From positions 1 to 64,000 of the forward strand of contig OMYN01000002.1 of the NCBI GenBank assembly GCA_900315265.1: a stretch of 64,000 bases of DNA. Reading direction: 5' to 3'. The DNA is from an uncultured Eubacteriales bacterium (GTDB lineage Bacteria; Bacillota; Clostridia; Lachnospirales; Bianqueaceae). The position numbers were made by a program, and so were the translations under genes. The notes under the pieces were generated by a model. It did not search any database. It had not been told where the DNA came from and saw only the letters and a list, made by a program, of their open reading frames with translations. This document shows, piece after piece, positions 32,051-41,519 of the stretch (positions are counted from its first letter, which is position 1; each line of letters begins with the position of its first letter).

Positions 32051-34219
32051 TTACTTATGAATGGTGCGGTAGTAGTTCATCAGACAGCCTTCCAGAAGGA
32101 TCTGTCTTTCCTCGGCCGACAGGATGCCCAGGTGCAGTTGGATCGGTTCCTTTTGATCGGGATGATCCTTGTCGAAGGCATAGCCCGTGATCTCGGACCG
32201 GCCGTCGGCCAGCGCCTGTTTGATACCCGGCACGTATACCAGTGTCCCTACTTCATAAGGGAAGGAGTCCACGGTAAACGGCATCATGCCCCAGTTGATG
32301 ACATTGGAGCGGTAGCGTTTGGTGGCAAAATCAAGGCAGAAGTTTGCTGCTCCGCCCAGGACACGCTGGCAGGAGGCCGCCTGCTCACGGGCACTTCCGT
32401 CGCCCGGTTTGTTGCAGAAAATAGCGCTGCCCACGCTGGTCGTCTCTTTGGAAAGGCCTACACTTTCCGGATCCAGTTTTTTGATTTCTTTCGTCCGCCC
32501 TACATAGGCCGGGTCGCGGCGGGACAGGGCAAATTCAGACAGCTTGATGGGATTGGACCGGTAAGAGGAAGTCTCGCCGGACGGGATCAGTTCGTCCGTC
32601 GTGGTGACCGGATCGCGGATGACCGAAGCCAGCTGGACCAGCAGGTCATCTTTCAAAGGTTCCATGACCGGCCAGTCCTTGATGTTGGGCCCGAATACCA
32701 GCTGAGTGTCCGGTTTGGGACCCTCTTTCCAACCGTTATAGCACCGTTTCTGATAAAGCGACCCGTCGAAATGGTAAGCCGGGCATTCAAAATCATATTC
32801 GACCTCGTCTGCCCCGGTCAGGACGCCTCCGCTCGCTGCCGTGGCCGCGATCGACCGGGCATCCATCAGGGCAACATAGGCCTTTTGTCCGTCCTGAGGA
32901 CGGCTGCCCTCCCGGTTGGGGAAGTTGCGCGTCGTGTGGCGGATCGAAAATCCCTTGTTGGAAGGCACATCTCCGGCCCCGAAGCAGGGACCGCAGAAGC
33001 TGGGTTTGATGACCGCGCCCGCCTGCAGCAATTTGGTAATGGTCCCGTCTTTGGCCAGTGCCATCTCGACCGGTGTGGAGGTCGGATAAACATTCAAAGT
33101 AAAGGCACCGCAGCCAATGTCATGTCCGTCCAGGATGGCGGCTGCCTCTTCGATATTTTCATACAGGCCGCCCGCGCATCCGGCGATCTCTGCCTGATCG
33201 ACCCGGATCTGACCGTCGACTACCTTATCTCCCAGACCGATAGGATCCAGATAGCGATGAGGATCCGCCTTCAGCTCGCGGATGGTTACTGCGTTGGAAG
33301 GATGGAAAGGCAGAGCGATCATAGGCTCGACCTCGGACAAATTCAACTCCACCACGTGATCGTAGTAAGCCCCCTCCTGCGGCTGCAGGGGGAAGTACTC
33401 ATTGCCACGACCGTGATCATCCAGGTAGGCCTCTGTCTTGCTATCGGTGGTCCAAATGGAGGACAGGCAGGAGGTCTCGGTCGTCATGACATCGATGCCG
33501 ATGCGCTGGTCCATGGACAAAGTACTTACACCGGGACCGGCGAATTCCAGGATCATGTTTTTAACGGTGCCAAACAGATTTTTACACATCAAAAGGGCCA
33601 CATCGTGAGGGCCGACACCTTTTCGAAGGCTGCCGGTCATATAGATCAGCACGACCTTTGGTTTGGTGATGTCGTAGGTATCTCCCAGCAGCTGTTTGAC
33701 CAGTTCGGGTCCGCCCTCGCCCATGGCGACCGTGCCCAAAGCGCCGTAGCGGGTGTGGCTGTCCGAACCAAGGATCATTTTGCCGCAGCCGGCCATAGTC
33801 TCTCTGGCATACTGGTGGATGACTGCCTGACTGGCCGGTACGTAAATTCCGCCGTATTTTTTGGCAGCCGACAGGCCGAATACATGGTCGTCCTCGTTGA
33901 TCGTCCCGCCAACCGCGCACAGACTGTTATGGCAGTTGGTCAGCACGTAGGGAAGCGGAAAAGATTTCATGCCGCTAGCCCGAGCCGTCTGAATGATGCC
34001 CACGTAGGTGATATCGTGCGAAAGCATCCCGTCAAAATGGATATGGAACGCATCCCGGTCGTTCTGACCACTGTCATTGTGACGGTTCAGGATCCCGTAG
34101 GCCATTGTCTTTTCGCGGCCCTGAGCCTGTTTTTCCGTTTTCGCGGGACTGTTTTCCGTAATATTGTCAAACTGCGGCTTCGAATCCCGCCACCAGGCGC
34201 CTTCCTTGTGATAAACCAT
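32051..34219 (-). CDS. Aconitase-family hydratase
   Basis: A 722-residue [4Fe-4S] hydro-lyase, inferred to convert citrate to isocitrate. The GSDSHTRYGALG segment (~151-162) is the aconitase/LeuC signature. Likely cluster ligands are C348, C409 and C412 (GPCFGAGD); the 61 and 3 residue spacing matches that of aconitase. It is shorter than AcnA and belongs to a clostridial hydratase branch often left unnamed. The N-terminal ~40 residues are polar and not shared with classic aconitases. GAGGG precedes the ATG. Position between GntR and icd in the Re-citrate synthase operon strongly supports aconitase function. Confidence 0.87.
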   Translation of the reverse strand: MVYHKEGAWWRDSKPQFDNITENSPAKTEKQAQGREKTMAYGILNRHNDSGQNDRDAFHIHFDGMLSHDITYVGIIQTARASGMKSFPLPYVLTNCHNSLCAVGGTINEDDHVFGLSAAKKYGGIYVPASQAVIHQYARETMAGCGKMILGSDSHTRYGALGTVAMGEGGPELVKQLLGDTYDITKPKVVLIYMTGSLRKGVGPHDVALLMCKNLFGTVKNMILEFAGPGVSTLSMDQRIGIDVMTTETSCLSSIWTTDSKTEAYLDDHGRGNEYFPLQPQEGAYYDHVVELNLSEVEPMIALPFHPSNAVTIRELKADPHRYLDPIGLGDKVVDGQIRVDQAEIAGCAGGLYENIEEAAAILDGHDIGCGAFTLNVYPTSTPVEMALAKDGTITKLLQAGAVIKPSFCGPCFGAGDVPSNKGFSIRHTTRNFPNREGSRPQDGQKAYVALMDARSIAATAASGGVLTGADEVEYDFECPAYHFDGSLYQKRCYNGWKEGPKPDTQLVFGPNIKDWPVMEPLKDDLLVQLASVIRDPVTTTDELIPSGETSSYRSNPIKLSEFALSRRDPAYVGRTKEIKKLDPESVGLSKETTSVGSAIFCNKPGDGSAREQAASCQRVLGGAANFCLDFATKRYRSNVINWGMMPFTVDSFPYEVGTLVYVPGIKQALADGRSEITGYAFDKDHPDQKEPIQLHLGILSAEERQILLEGCLMNYYRTIHK

Positions 34220-34252
34220 TGGTATTCCCTCTTTTCTGTCATGACCGGGCGG

Positions 34253-34945
34253 TCACATACTATCCTGAATGATCTGATCGGCAGCAGTGTTGTCGATCAA
34301 GTGGTTCTTCTCCATGTTGATGGTTACGTTGGCAATATGCTGTTCCATCAATCTGGACGCTTTTTGAGCGTCATGCCGGCTGATAGCCTCGACGATGGCC
34401 CTGTGCTCTTTAAGCATTGCCTGGGCCCTTCCCGGTTCTTTCATGGACCGGGTCCTCATACTCTTGGCATAGCTGTGCAGCTCCGTCAGAATCCGTTCAA
34501 AAATGCGGCTTCCCGTCATCTGATAGATCAAACGGTGGAAGCGGTCATCCATAACGACCAGACGGTCGTAGTCGGATCGTTCGGTATAAAATTCGGTCAG
34601 ATCGGTGATCTCGGTCAGCTGGTCGATATCCTCCGGCAGGCATCTGACTGCTGCTTTGGCAGCCGCCCGCCCCTCCATCAGCGACCGGATCTCATAGATG
34701 TCCTCGATATCCGACTGGCGGATGCCATTGACAACTGCACCGCGGTTAGGCCTTAATTCGACCAATTCTTCCGCTTCCAGCTGCTTCAGCGCCTCCCGGA
34801 TAGGGGTGCGGCTGACGTTCAGCTCTTTGGAAAGAGCCAGCTCCGTCAGCGGCTGAGCGTCTTCATATTCTCCGGTCAGGATCTTTTCTTTGATTGCTTC
34901 ATATACCTGCTCTGCCAGATTGGCAGGCTGTTTATAAGAAGTCAT
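34253..34945 (-). CDS. GntR-family (FadR/FCD) transcriptional regulator
   Basis: A 230-residue repressor-type regulator. Residues ~10-75 form the GntR winged helix (LAEQVYEAIKEKILTGEY, LSKELNVSRTPIREAL); the C-terminal ~150 residues are an all-helical FCD effector domain with metal-ligand-like D-x-x-F-H-x-x-I (DDRFHRLIY) and EHRAIVEAI. FCD members usually sense small organic acids; here citrate or 2-oxoglutarate would make sense. It sits inside the operon it probably controls, between the citrate synthase and the aconitase. The palindrome ATTGTATACAAT over the -10 box of the operon (36546-36557) is the likely site, since TTGTATACAA-type sites are known for this subfamily (for example MatR). 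Confidence 0.88.
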   Translation of the reverse strand: MTSYKQPANLAEQVYEAIKEKILTGEYEDAQPLTELALSKELNVSRTPIREALKQLEAEELVELRPNRGAVVNGIRQSDIEDIYEIRSLMEGRAAAKAAVRCLPEDIDQLTEITDLTEFYTERSDYDRLVVMDDRFHRLIYQMTGSRIFERILTELHSYAKSMRTRSMKEPGRAQAMLKEHRAIVEAISRHDAQKASRLMEQHIANVTINMEKNHLIDNTAADQIIQDSM

Positions 34946-35007
34946 ATAGCCTCCCGCGAAAGGCCTTGCATTATTGGATCAGGGATAACATGATCAGAGA
35001 TCTTTTA

Positions 35008-36447
35008 TCAGGTTGCCTGACCGTTGTGAGCATGTGCATTGATCTCTTTGGTCATTTCGTCCATGATCTTCTTGGCCTGTTCATCCAATTCCTTATCGCT
35101 GATAGCGGTAACACGTCCCTCGTCATACTGCTTGTCCACCCATTCTTTCAGGCGGATGACCAGAGGATCATGTTTGTCCAGAGCTGAGGTGCCCGATAAG
35201 CGCAGGTGGCTGTTGAGCCAGATGGCAATACCGGAAGCACCGCTGTTTTTCCCGACCAGGACTCTGGGGGGCCGCTTCAGCAAAGCATTGGTATCGAAGA
35301 TATTATACACCTCTTCGTTCTTTAATAGACCGTCTGCGTGGATGCCGGCCCTGGTTACATTAAAATCTTCTCCGACAAAGGGGGTGCGGGGAGGAATATC
35401 GTAACCGATCTCGTTCTTGTAATAGTCGGCTATCTCCGTAATAACGGTAGGATCCATACCGTCCAGAGTACCGCGCAGAGCGGCATATTCCATGACCATA
35501 GCCTCAAGCGGAGTGTTGCCGGTTCGCTCTCCGATGCCGAGCAGCGAGCAGTTGACACCCGAAGCGCCGTACAGCCAGGCAGTCGTGGAATTGGTGACCG
35601 CGCGGTAGAAATCGTTATGCCCATGGAACTCCAGCAGTTCCGGCGCCATACGTCCGTAATGACGAAGGCCGTAGATGATGCCGGGGATCGAACGGGGAAG
35701 CGCCACACCGGGGATCGATACCCCGTATCCCAGTGTATCGCAGGCACGGATCTTGATGGGGACACCGGTCCTTTCCATCAGTTTATGAAGCTCCAGCACA
35801 AAGGGAACGACAAAACCGTAGAAGTCGGCCCGCGTGATATCTTCCATATGGCAGCGGGGCCGGATGCCGGCGTCGATGCACTGTTCGATGATTTCCAGAT
35901 AATGGTCGATAGCCTGCCGGCGGGTCATACGCAGTTTATAAAAAATATGATAATCAGAGCAGCTGACCAAGATTCCGGTTTCTTTCAGGCCCATGCTTTT
36001 AACAAGGTCAAAATCGTCCTGAGTCGCCCGGATCCAGGCAGTTACCTCGGGAAACTCATATCCTTTTTCCAGACACTGCTCGACAGCGTCCCGGTCTTTT
36101 TTACTGTACAAAAAGAACTCAGACTGACGGATGATCCCTTTAGGGCCGCCCAGCCGATGCATCATGTCATACAGATCCACGATCTGTTTGGTCGTATATG
36201 GTTCCCGCGACTGCTGGCCGTCCCGGAAGGTCGTATCGGTGATCCAGATATGATCCGGCATTTTCATGGGCACCAGTCGCTGGTTGAACACGATCTTAGG
36301 CACTTCTTCATAGTTGAACAAAGTACGGTAAAGATTGGGCTGATCCACGTCCTGCAGACTATATTCGAAATTCGTCATTTCCAGGAGATTGGTAGAAGGA
36401 TCCATCTCCAGCTGAGTATGTGAATCATCCCGATAGTTCTGTGTCAT
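35008..36447 (-). CDS. Re-type citrate synthase (HMGL/isopropylmalate synthase-like)
   Basis: A 479-residue aldol-type synthase expected to condense acetyl-CoA and oxaloacetate. The TIM-barrel signature ITDTTFRDGQQ, RCHMEDITRADFYG, and the metal-binding EFHGHNDF followed by LLGIGERTGNTPLEAM place it with homocitrate and isopropylmalate synthases. A long N-terminal extension and lack of a LeuA regulatory domain fit the Re-citrate synthases described in Clostridium kluyveri and relatives. Automated annotation often labels these as isopropylmalate synthase, but no leucine genes are near; aconitase and isocitrate dehydrogenase are. GAGG lies nine bases before the ATG. First gene of the operon. 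Confidence 0.85.
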   Translation of the reverse strand: MTQNYRDDSHTQLEMDPSTNLLEMTNFEYSLQDVDQPNLYRTLFNYEEVPKIVFNQRLVPMKMPDHIWITDTTFRDGQQSREPYTTKQIVDLYDMMHRLGGPKGIIRQSEFFLYSKKDRDAVEQCLEKGYEFPEVTAWIRATQDDFDLVKSMGLKETGILVSCSDYHIFYKLRMTRRQAIDHYLEIIEQCIDAGIRPRCHMEDITRADFYGFVVPFVLELHKLMERTGVPIKIRACDTLGYGVSIPGVALPRSIPGIIYGLRHYGRMAPELLEFHGHNDFYRAVTNSTTAWLYGASGVNCSLLGIGERTGNTPLEAMVMEYAALRGTLDGMDPTVITEIADYYKNEIGYDIPPRTPFVGEDFNVTRAGIHADGLLKNEEVYNIFDTNALLKRPPRVLVGKNSGASGIAIWLNSHLRLSGTSALDKHDPLVIRLKEWVDKQYDEGRVTAISDKELDEQAKKIMDEMTKEINAHAHNGQAT

Positions 36448-36545
36448 CTCTATAACCTCGTTCTTTCTGAGTCGTACAACTGAAAGGTCATCGGCTTGCC
36501 GGACCAGGTTGGTTTTGGCTCTGATATTTTTTGCGTTTATGTATC

Positions 36546-36573
36546 ATTGTATACAATTATACTGTATTGTCAA
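36546..36573 (-). promoter_or_regulatory. Promoter with overlapping GntR-type operator
   Basis: On the minus strand TTGACA (36568-36573), 16 bases, TACAAT (36546-36551). The perfect 12-bp palindrome ATTGTATACAAT (36546-36557) covers the -10 box, and an imperfect ATTGT/TACAAT pair (36567-36582) covers the -35. This is a typical repressor layout for the FCD-type GntR encoded in the operon. Confidence 0.75.
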
Positions 36574-36824
36574 TATACAATATGCAGGATTTTGAGGGAA
36601 TGATTCGAATATCCGTTGTTAGACAGATGATGAAATACTGGTTATATTCCTTATTTTATTGGTATTTTTAAGCCCTTTTACTAACAAGAAGCCCGTCAGG
36701 GAACGGGTGCATTTTTGCAGGATTCCAGTTTTTCGTTGCATTTTTACATATTTGCTTGGATAAAAAGGAACTTATATATGCAATGTTTAAGATAAGGAAA
36801 CCTTGTTTCCTCATCAGCAAGGCA

Positions 36825-36872
36825 ATAAAAAAACAGGTATAAGGACCCTTTTCTTTCGGATCTTTATACCTG
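36825..36872 (-). terminator. Terminator of the GH18-to-GH3 gene run
   Basis: ACAGGTATAA (36833-36842) pairs with TTATACCTGT (36863-36872), with further inner pairs. The minus strand continues TTTTTTTATT. Confidence 0.92.
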
Positions 36873-36891
36873 TCCGATCATTCTGTCTTCT

Positions 36892-39024
36892 TCAGGCTTT
36901 CAGGCATTTGTCCCCGCACAGTTCTTCCGACCGTTCATCCGGCTGATGATCACCTGCATAATAGGTGATTTTACCGGTTGCAGGGCGGCGGCTCCCGTCT
37001 TCATCTACGACACTGATCCAGTAAGGATCGATGGGCATGGTCACCGTCACGCTCTTTCCTGCCTCCAAAGTGACCCGTTTAAAACCGATCAATTGGAAAT
37101 TGGGTGTACGGACTCCCTCTTCTTCTACCTTTGCATACAGTTCGACCGGCATGGAAACCGTCTGGTCATGAGGATTGGACACCATGATGACCGCTGTGCT
37201 TACGCCTTTTTCATCCTCACTCTTTTCGACCTTGAAGCCGGACAGTTCCAATTTCTTGTACTGCATTCCGTAGCCGAAAGGATATAAAGGCTTTTTATGA
37301 AAGAAGCGGTATGTCTTGCCTTCCATATTATAATCGGCAAAATCCCAGTCGACCTGATCGTTGTAATAAAAGGTTTCCGGAAGACGGCCGGTAGGATCGA
37401 CCCTGCCGGTCAGGACCTCGGCAATAGCCCTGCCCCCTTGAGAACCGGGATACCAGGCCTGAAGGACAGCGCGGACCTTATCATTATAGGGACCCAGCTC
37501 CAAAGCTCCTCCGCTGGTCAATACTACAATGACGTTAGAGGTGACGCTGCAGACAGTCTTCAGTAAAGCTTTCTGACTGTCCGGCAGCAGCAGGTCATGT
37601 TTATCGCCGGCTGCATACTCGTTGGAAGCGTCTCCCTGCTCACCCTCGATGGTATGGTCAAGGCCGAGAAAGAGAATGGTCACGTCTGCATAGCGGGCAA
37701 AAGCGGCTGCTTCACTCAGCCGGTCGCCGGAGCCTTCGGATTCGGCCTGCATGTTCTTTTTATAAAGGTGACATCCGTCGCTGACCAGGAAAGTAGCTCC
37801 CGGCATTGCCTTTTTCAGCTCGCTGTAGGGGGTCGGAAGATCCTCGGCCGTTCCGTTATAATTTCCTTCCAAAATAGCTGTAGAGCGGGCCGTCGGTCCG
37901 ATCACGGCAACCGTCTTACTATGTCCGGCCAGGCTTTCATCCGTAAAAGCCGCATCATTCAGCGGCAGGATGCCGTCATTTTTCAGCAGCACCATACTTT
38001 CACGGGCAGCTTTCAGATTCAATTCATTGTAAGCAGGCATAGCCTTGAGCCAGCGGTCGATGACCGGGCGGGAATCCTCCACCGGCTCGTCCAGCTCCAG
38101 TTGACAGCGGAGAGTAAACAGATCGGTCACCGACCTGTCGATCCTATCCTGGCTGACATAGCCTTTGACGACCGCCTCGTACAGATACCCGAACATACTT
38201 CCGCAGTTGAGCTCCAGACCTGCGTCAGCCGAAGCCCCGGCCGCCTCGACCTTGGTCTCGGTATAGTGATGAAAATCATAAATATCCTGAACGGCTCCGC
38301 AGTCGCTTACGATATAGCCGTCAAAACCCCATTTTCTGCGCAGTACATCCTGAAGCAGCCACTTATTGCAGGAAGTGGGTACTCCGTTGACGGCATTGTA
38401 AGAAGACATGACACCGGCCGGATGAGCATCTTTGATGACCCTCTCGAACTGGGCCAGATAGGTTTCCGCCATATCTTTGAGGCTGACTTTGGCATCAAAA
38501 CCGTGCCGGATGGCCTCAGGGCCTGAATGGGCGGCAAAATGTTTGACACAGGCAGCTGCCTGCATGCGTCCGGGTTTATCTTCCTCCTGGATGCCTTTTA
38601 CGAAGGCCGTACCCATACGGCTGGTCAGATAGGGATCTTCCCCATAGGTCTCATGTGCCCTTCCCCAGCGGGGATCCCGGACAATATTGATATTGGGAGA
38701 CCAGAAGGTCAGTCCTTTATAAATGATACGGTCCGATTCGCTGCGGGCAATCTCGTTTTTGATGCGCCCCTCCTGACCGATGACCTGCCCGATCCTGCCG
38801 ACCAGGTCCTGGTCAAAGGTGGCCGCCAGACCGATCGACTGAGGGAACATGGTTGCCAGTCCGGCCCGGGCGACCCCGTGAAGGGCTTCGTTCCACCAAT
38901 TGTAGGCAGGGATGCCGAGGCGTTCTATGGCCGGTGAGGTAAACAGCATCTGGCTGCATTTTTCCTCCAGTGTCATTTGCGACACGATCTGAGCTGCCTT
39001 TTGGCGGGCAAGTTCTTTTTTCAT
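36892..39024 (-). CDS. Glycoside hydrolase family 3 (beta-xylosidase/glucosidase-like)
   Basis: A 710-residue intracellular enzyme without signal peptide that removes terminal sugars from oligosaccharides. The N-terminal domain carries YNWWNEALHGVARAG, a mark of the beta-xylosidase/arabinofuranosidase branch, KHFAAHSGPE for substrate binding, and the nucleophile Asp in IVSDCGAVQ. A C-terminal domain (ILFLGLDHTIEGEQGD) supplies the acid/base region, and a fibronectin-III-like domain ends the protein. The ATG overlaps the stop of the P-type ATPase (ATGA). Substrate between xylosides and glucosides cannot be decided. Confidence 0.9.
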   Translation of the reverse strand: MKKELARQKAAQIVSQMTLEEKCSQMLFTSPAIERLGIPAYNWWNEALHGVARAGLATMFPQSIGLAATFDQDLVGRIGQVIGQEGRIKNEIARSESDRIIYKGLTFWSPNINIVRDPRWGRAHETYGEDPYLTSRMGTAFVKGIQEEDKPGRMQAAACVKHFAAHSGPEAIRHGFDAKVSLKDMAETYLAQFERVIKDAHPAGVMSSYNAVNGVPTSCNKWLLQDVLRRKWGFDGYIVSDCGAVQDIYDFHHYTETKVEAAGASADAGLELNCGSMFGYLYEAVVKGYVSQDRIDRSVTDLFTLRCQLELDEPVEDSRPVIDRWLKAMPAYNELNLKAARESMVLLKNDGILPLNDAAFTDESLAGHSKTVAVIGPTARSTAILEGNYNGTAEDLPTPYSELKKAMPGATFLVSDGCHLYKKNMQAESEGSGDRLSEAAAFARYADVTILFLGLDHTIEGEQGDASNEYAAGDKHDLLLPDSQKALLKTVCSVTSNVIVVLTSGGALELGPYNDKVRAVLQAWYPGSQGGRAIAEVLTGRVDPTGRLPETFYYNDQVDWDFADYNMEGKTYRFFHKKPLYPFGYGMQYKKLELSGFKVEKSEDEKGVSTAVIMVSNPHDQTVSMPVELYAKVEEEGVRTPNFQLIGFKRVTLEAGKSVTVTMPIDPYWISVVDEDGSRRPATGKITYYAGDHQPDERSEELCGDKCLKA

Positions 39025-41498
39025 GACTTTTCCCTTTCTTTGCTCTTATGGTTTGCTGCTTTATTTCTGTTTTTTATCCAGGCAGCCGCCTTGCGGATGC
39101 CCATTCCGATATAGGCTTCCAGCGTATAGCTGTCGCGCCTCTTTTTCTTATTCGGATCTCCGCTTTTGGATGCCAGCTTCTGAGTGATCCGTGCCCTTCT
39201 TTTTTCGATAAAGGTATAAAGGATATTAAAGACCGCCGCGCTGATCAAAGTCATGGCCAGCATGTGGCCCATCAACTCCCAGCTGAGATCTGCCAGAGAA
39301 AGTATGGAGGAAAACAGGGAGGATCCTACCAGAAGTCCGCCGATGACACAGCCCAGAAGGATCCCGCGAAGAGGATCAAAGGGTATCGAAATGCGGATCA
39401 GCAGACAGATCTCCGGTACGGTGACCGCTACCATGGCCAGTGTCGAAAGCTCTTCTTCCGTCAGTTGATAAGCCGCACCGAAGACGTAGGACAGAAAGAC
39501 GCCTGCCGCCATCATCACGCCCCCTGACAGGGCCCGGGTGATGATATTCATAAAGAAGTTCCCGGACACTTTCTCTTCATTCGGTTCCAGGGCCAGGATA
39601 AAGGACGGGAATCCGATCGTCAGCGCGCTGATAAAAGACATCTGGATGGGCTGGAAAGGATATTTCAGACTGGTAAAGGCAAAGACCAGGCCCGTAATGA
39701 TCGCATAAATCGTTTTGGTCAGGAAAAGGGAGGCGCTGCGCTGGATGTTGTTGATGGTACGGCGGCCTTCCGCCACTACCTTGGGCATACTGTTGAAATC
39801 ATCCGTGGTCAGCACCAGCTGAGCGATGCTGCGCGCCGCATCGGAACCGGAAGCCATGGCCACCGAGCAGTCTGACTCTTTCATGGCAAGGACATCGTTG
39901 ACACCGTCCCCTGTCATGCAGACGGTATGGCCTTCCATCTTCAATCCTTTAAGAAGTTCCCGTTTCTGCTGGGGGGTGACCCGGCCGAAAACCGTATACT
40001 TATTGGCAGCCTCATGAAGCTGGTCCGGCGTTTTGAGCTCCCGGGCATCTACGGCTTTTTCGGCACCTTCGATCCCTACCTTTTGGGCGATCGCCTGTAC
40101 CGTCCCTACTCCGTCGCCCGAGATCACCTTCAGATCGACGCCCTGCTCCTTAAAGTAAGCAATGGTATCCTCTATGTTGGTGCGGATCTCGTCCGCGATC
40201 AGAATAACGCCTAAAGGCTTTATCTGATCCGGGAGGGAGTTGTCAGAGCCGAAAGGCAGGTCCGATCTGGCCGCCAGAATGACCCGGTCAGCACCGACCT
40301 GGTCTTTATATAAAGCTTCATACTTAGAGAAGCGGTCGCCCAGGATCATTTCGCCTGCTCCCATCACGTAGGTAACTCCGTTGGCAAAACGAGCACCGGA
40401 CCACTTCTTTTCAGATGAAAAATCAACGACCTGGAGAGGCTCCAGGGATGATTCGGAGCCCACATATGCCCGGATCGCATCGACCGTGGGACTATCGTCA
40501 CGACCGGCCTTCATCAGGGCCCGGAAGGCTTCGACCGTTTCCTGCCCGCTTTCTTCATCAAAATACAGGATCTTTTCAGCTTTCATGGTGCCGCTGGTGA
40601 TGGTGCCCGTTTTATCCAGGCATAGCACATCGACCCTGGCCAGAGTCTCTATACAGTAGAGATTCTGCACCAGCACATGAGATTTGCCAAGGCGGACCAC
40701 CGATACAGCCAAAACCGTCGACGTCAGCAGCATCAATCCTTCCGGGATCATACTGATCAGAGCCGCCGAAGTACCGACGACAGCGGACTTTACCGTTGCC
40801 CCGTCCAGGGCCAGCTGATTGCGGTACAAAATAATGCCAAGGGGGATCAGCACGATGGTGATGGTGGTGATGATCCGGTTCAGCGTCCGCATGATCTCCG
40901 ACTGAGGCGCCTGTACTACTTTAGCTTCCTGGCTGAGTTTGGACGCGAAGCTGTCCTTTCCTACCCGGATCACCTGGGCATAACAGTCTCCTCCGGATAC
41001 GAAGGAGCCGGAAAACAGTTCCTGTCCCGCACTTTTGGTGACCGTATCCGACTCGCCGGTGATCGGGCTTTCGTTCATGTCCACGCAGCCGACTACGATA
41101 CGGCAGTCCACCGGGATCTGACTTCCTCTTTTGATATGAAGAAGGTCGTCTAAAACGATGTTTTCATTGTGTATGCGTTTCAGACGGCCTTCTCTGACCA
41201 CTTCCTGCCTGCTTTCGACCATGATCGAGAGCTTGTCGACCATCTTTTTGGACCTGAGCTCCTGAACGATACCGATAACGGTATTGGCTGTGACAATGGT
41301 CATAAACAAAAGGTTCTTGTAAGAGCCTACCGATGCGATGGCTATGGCCAGAAACAGGTTGAGCAGGTTGAATAAGGTCAGAACGTTTTCACGGATTATT
41401 TGTCCCTTTGACTTGGTCTTTACTTCCTGGCCTCGGTTGCTGCGCCCGTCTTTCAGACGCTCCTGAACCTCGGCTTCTGTCAGGCCGTTCAGATTCAT
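39021..41498 (-). CDS. P-type cation-transporting ATPase (Exp7-like)
   Basis: An 825-residue P-type ATPase with about 10 helices. Conserved marks: actuator ITGESD, phosphorylation site CLDKTGTITSG, MTGDGVNDVLAMKESD hinge, and MIPEGLMLLTSTVLAVSV in the membrane-site helix. The PEGL motif recalls calcium/magnesium pumps, and overall pattern matches the poorly studied branch with pneumococcal Exp7. The ion is not known. The C-terminal ~60 residues are very basic (KKKRRDS, NRNKAANHKSKEREKS), unlike typical members. GAGG before the ATG. It follows rpiB by 21 bases and overlaps GH3 by 4 bases. Confidence 0.85.
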   Translation of the reverse strand: MNLNGLTEAEVQERLKDGRSNRGQEVKTKSKGQIIRENVLTLFNLLNLFLAIAIASVGSYKNLLFMTIVTANTVIGIVQELRSKKMVDKLSIMVESRQEVVREGRLKRIHNENIVLDDLLHIKRGSQIPVDCRIVVGCVDMNESPITGESDTVTKSAGQELFSGSFVSGGDCYAQVIRVGKDSFASKLSQEAKVVQAPQSEIMRTLNRIITTITIVLIPLGIILYRNQLALDGATVKSAVVGTSAALISMIPEGLMLLTSTVLAVSVVRLGKSHVLVQNLYCIETLARVDVLCLDKTGTITSGTMKAEKILYFDEESGQETVEAFRALMKAGRDDSPTVDAIRAYVGSESSLEPLQVVDFSSEKKWSGARFANGVTYVMGAGEMILGDRFSKYEALYKDQVGADRVILAARSDLPFGSDNSLPDQIKPLGVILIADEIRTNIEDTIAYFKEQGVDLKVISGDGVGTVQAIAQKVGIEGAEKAVDARELKTPDQLHEAANKYTVFGRVTPQQKRELLKGLKMEGHTVCMTGDGVNDVLAMKESDCSVAMASGSDAARSIAQLVLTTDDFNSMPKVVAEGRRTINNIQRSASLFLTKTIYAIITGLVFAFTSLKYPFQPIQMSFISALTIGFPSFILALEPNEEKVSGNFFMNIITRALSGGVMMAAGVFLSYVFGAAYQLTEEELSTLAMVAVTVPEICLLIRISIPFDPLRGILLGCVIGGLLVGSSLFSSILSLADLSWELMGHMLAMTLISAAVFNILYTFIEKRRARITQKLASKSGDPNKKKRRDSYTLEAYIGMGIRKAAAWIKNRNKAANHKSKEREKS

Positions 41499-41519
41499 TC
41501 GCTGCCTCTTTCTGAGTGA

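Larger units (their letters stand above)
36448..36891. other. Intergenic region upstream of the Re-citrate synthase operon
   Basis: No gene in 444 bases. From left to right: leader of the operon, promoter/operator 36546-36573, AT-rich sequence with a small hairpin CCCGT/ACGGG near 36692-36708, a short palindrome GGAAACCTTGTTTCC at 36796-36810, and the terminator of the GH3 gene. Confidence 0.6.

Noticed and set aside
31499..34756. Plus-strand open frame of 1085 codons
   Set aside because: It is antisense to isocitrate dehydrogenase, aconitase and GntR, all of which are clear families; the long frame results from codon bias on the other strand.
35008..36447. Isopropylmalate synthase (leucine synthesis)
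   Set aside because: No LeuA regulatory domain and no leucine genes; the operon partners are aconitase and isocitrate dehydrogenase, favouring Re-citrate synthase.
36692..36716. Plus-strand terminator CCCGT/ACGGG followed by T run
   Set aside because: The stem is only five pairs, the T run is not adjacent, and no plus-strand gene ends there.
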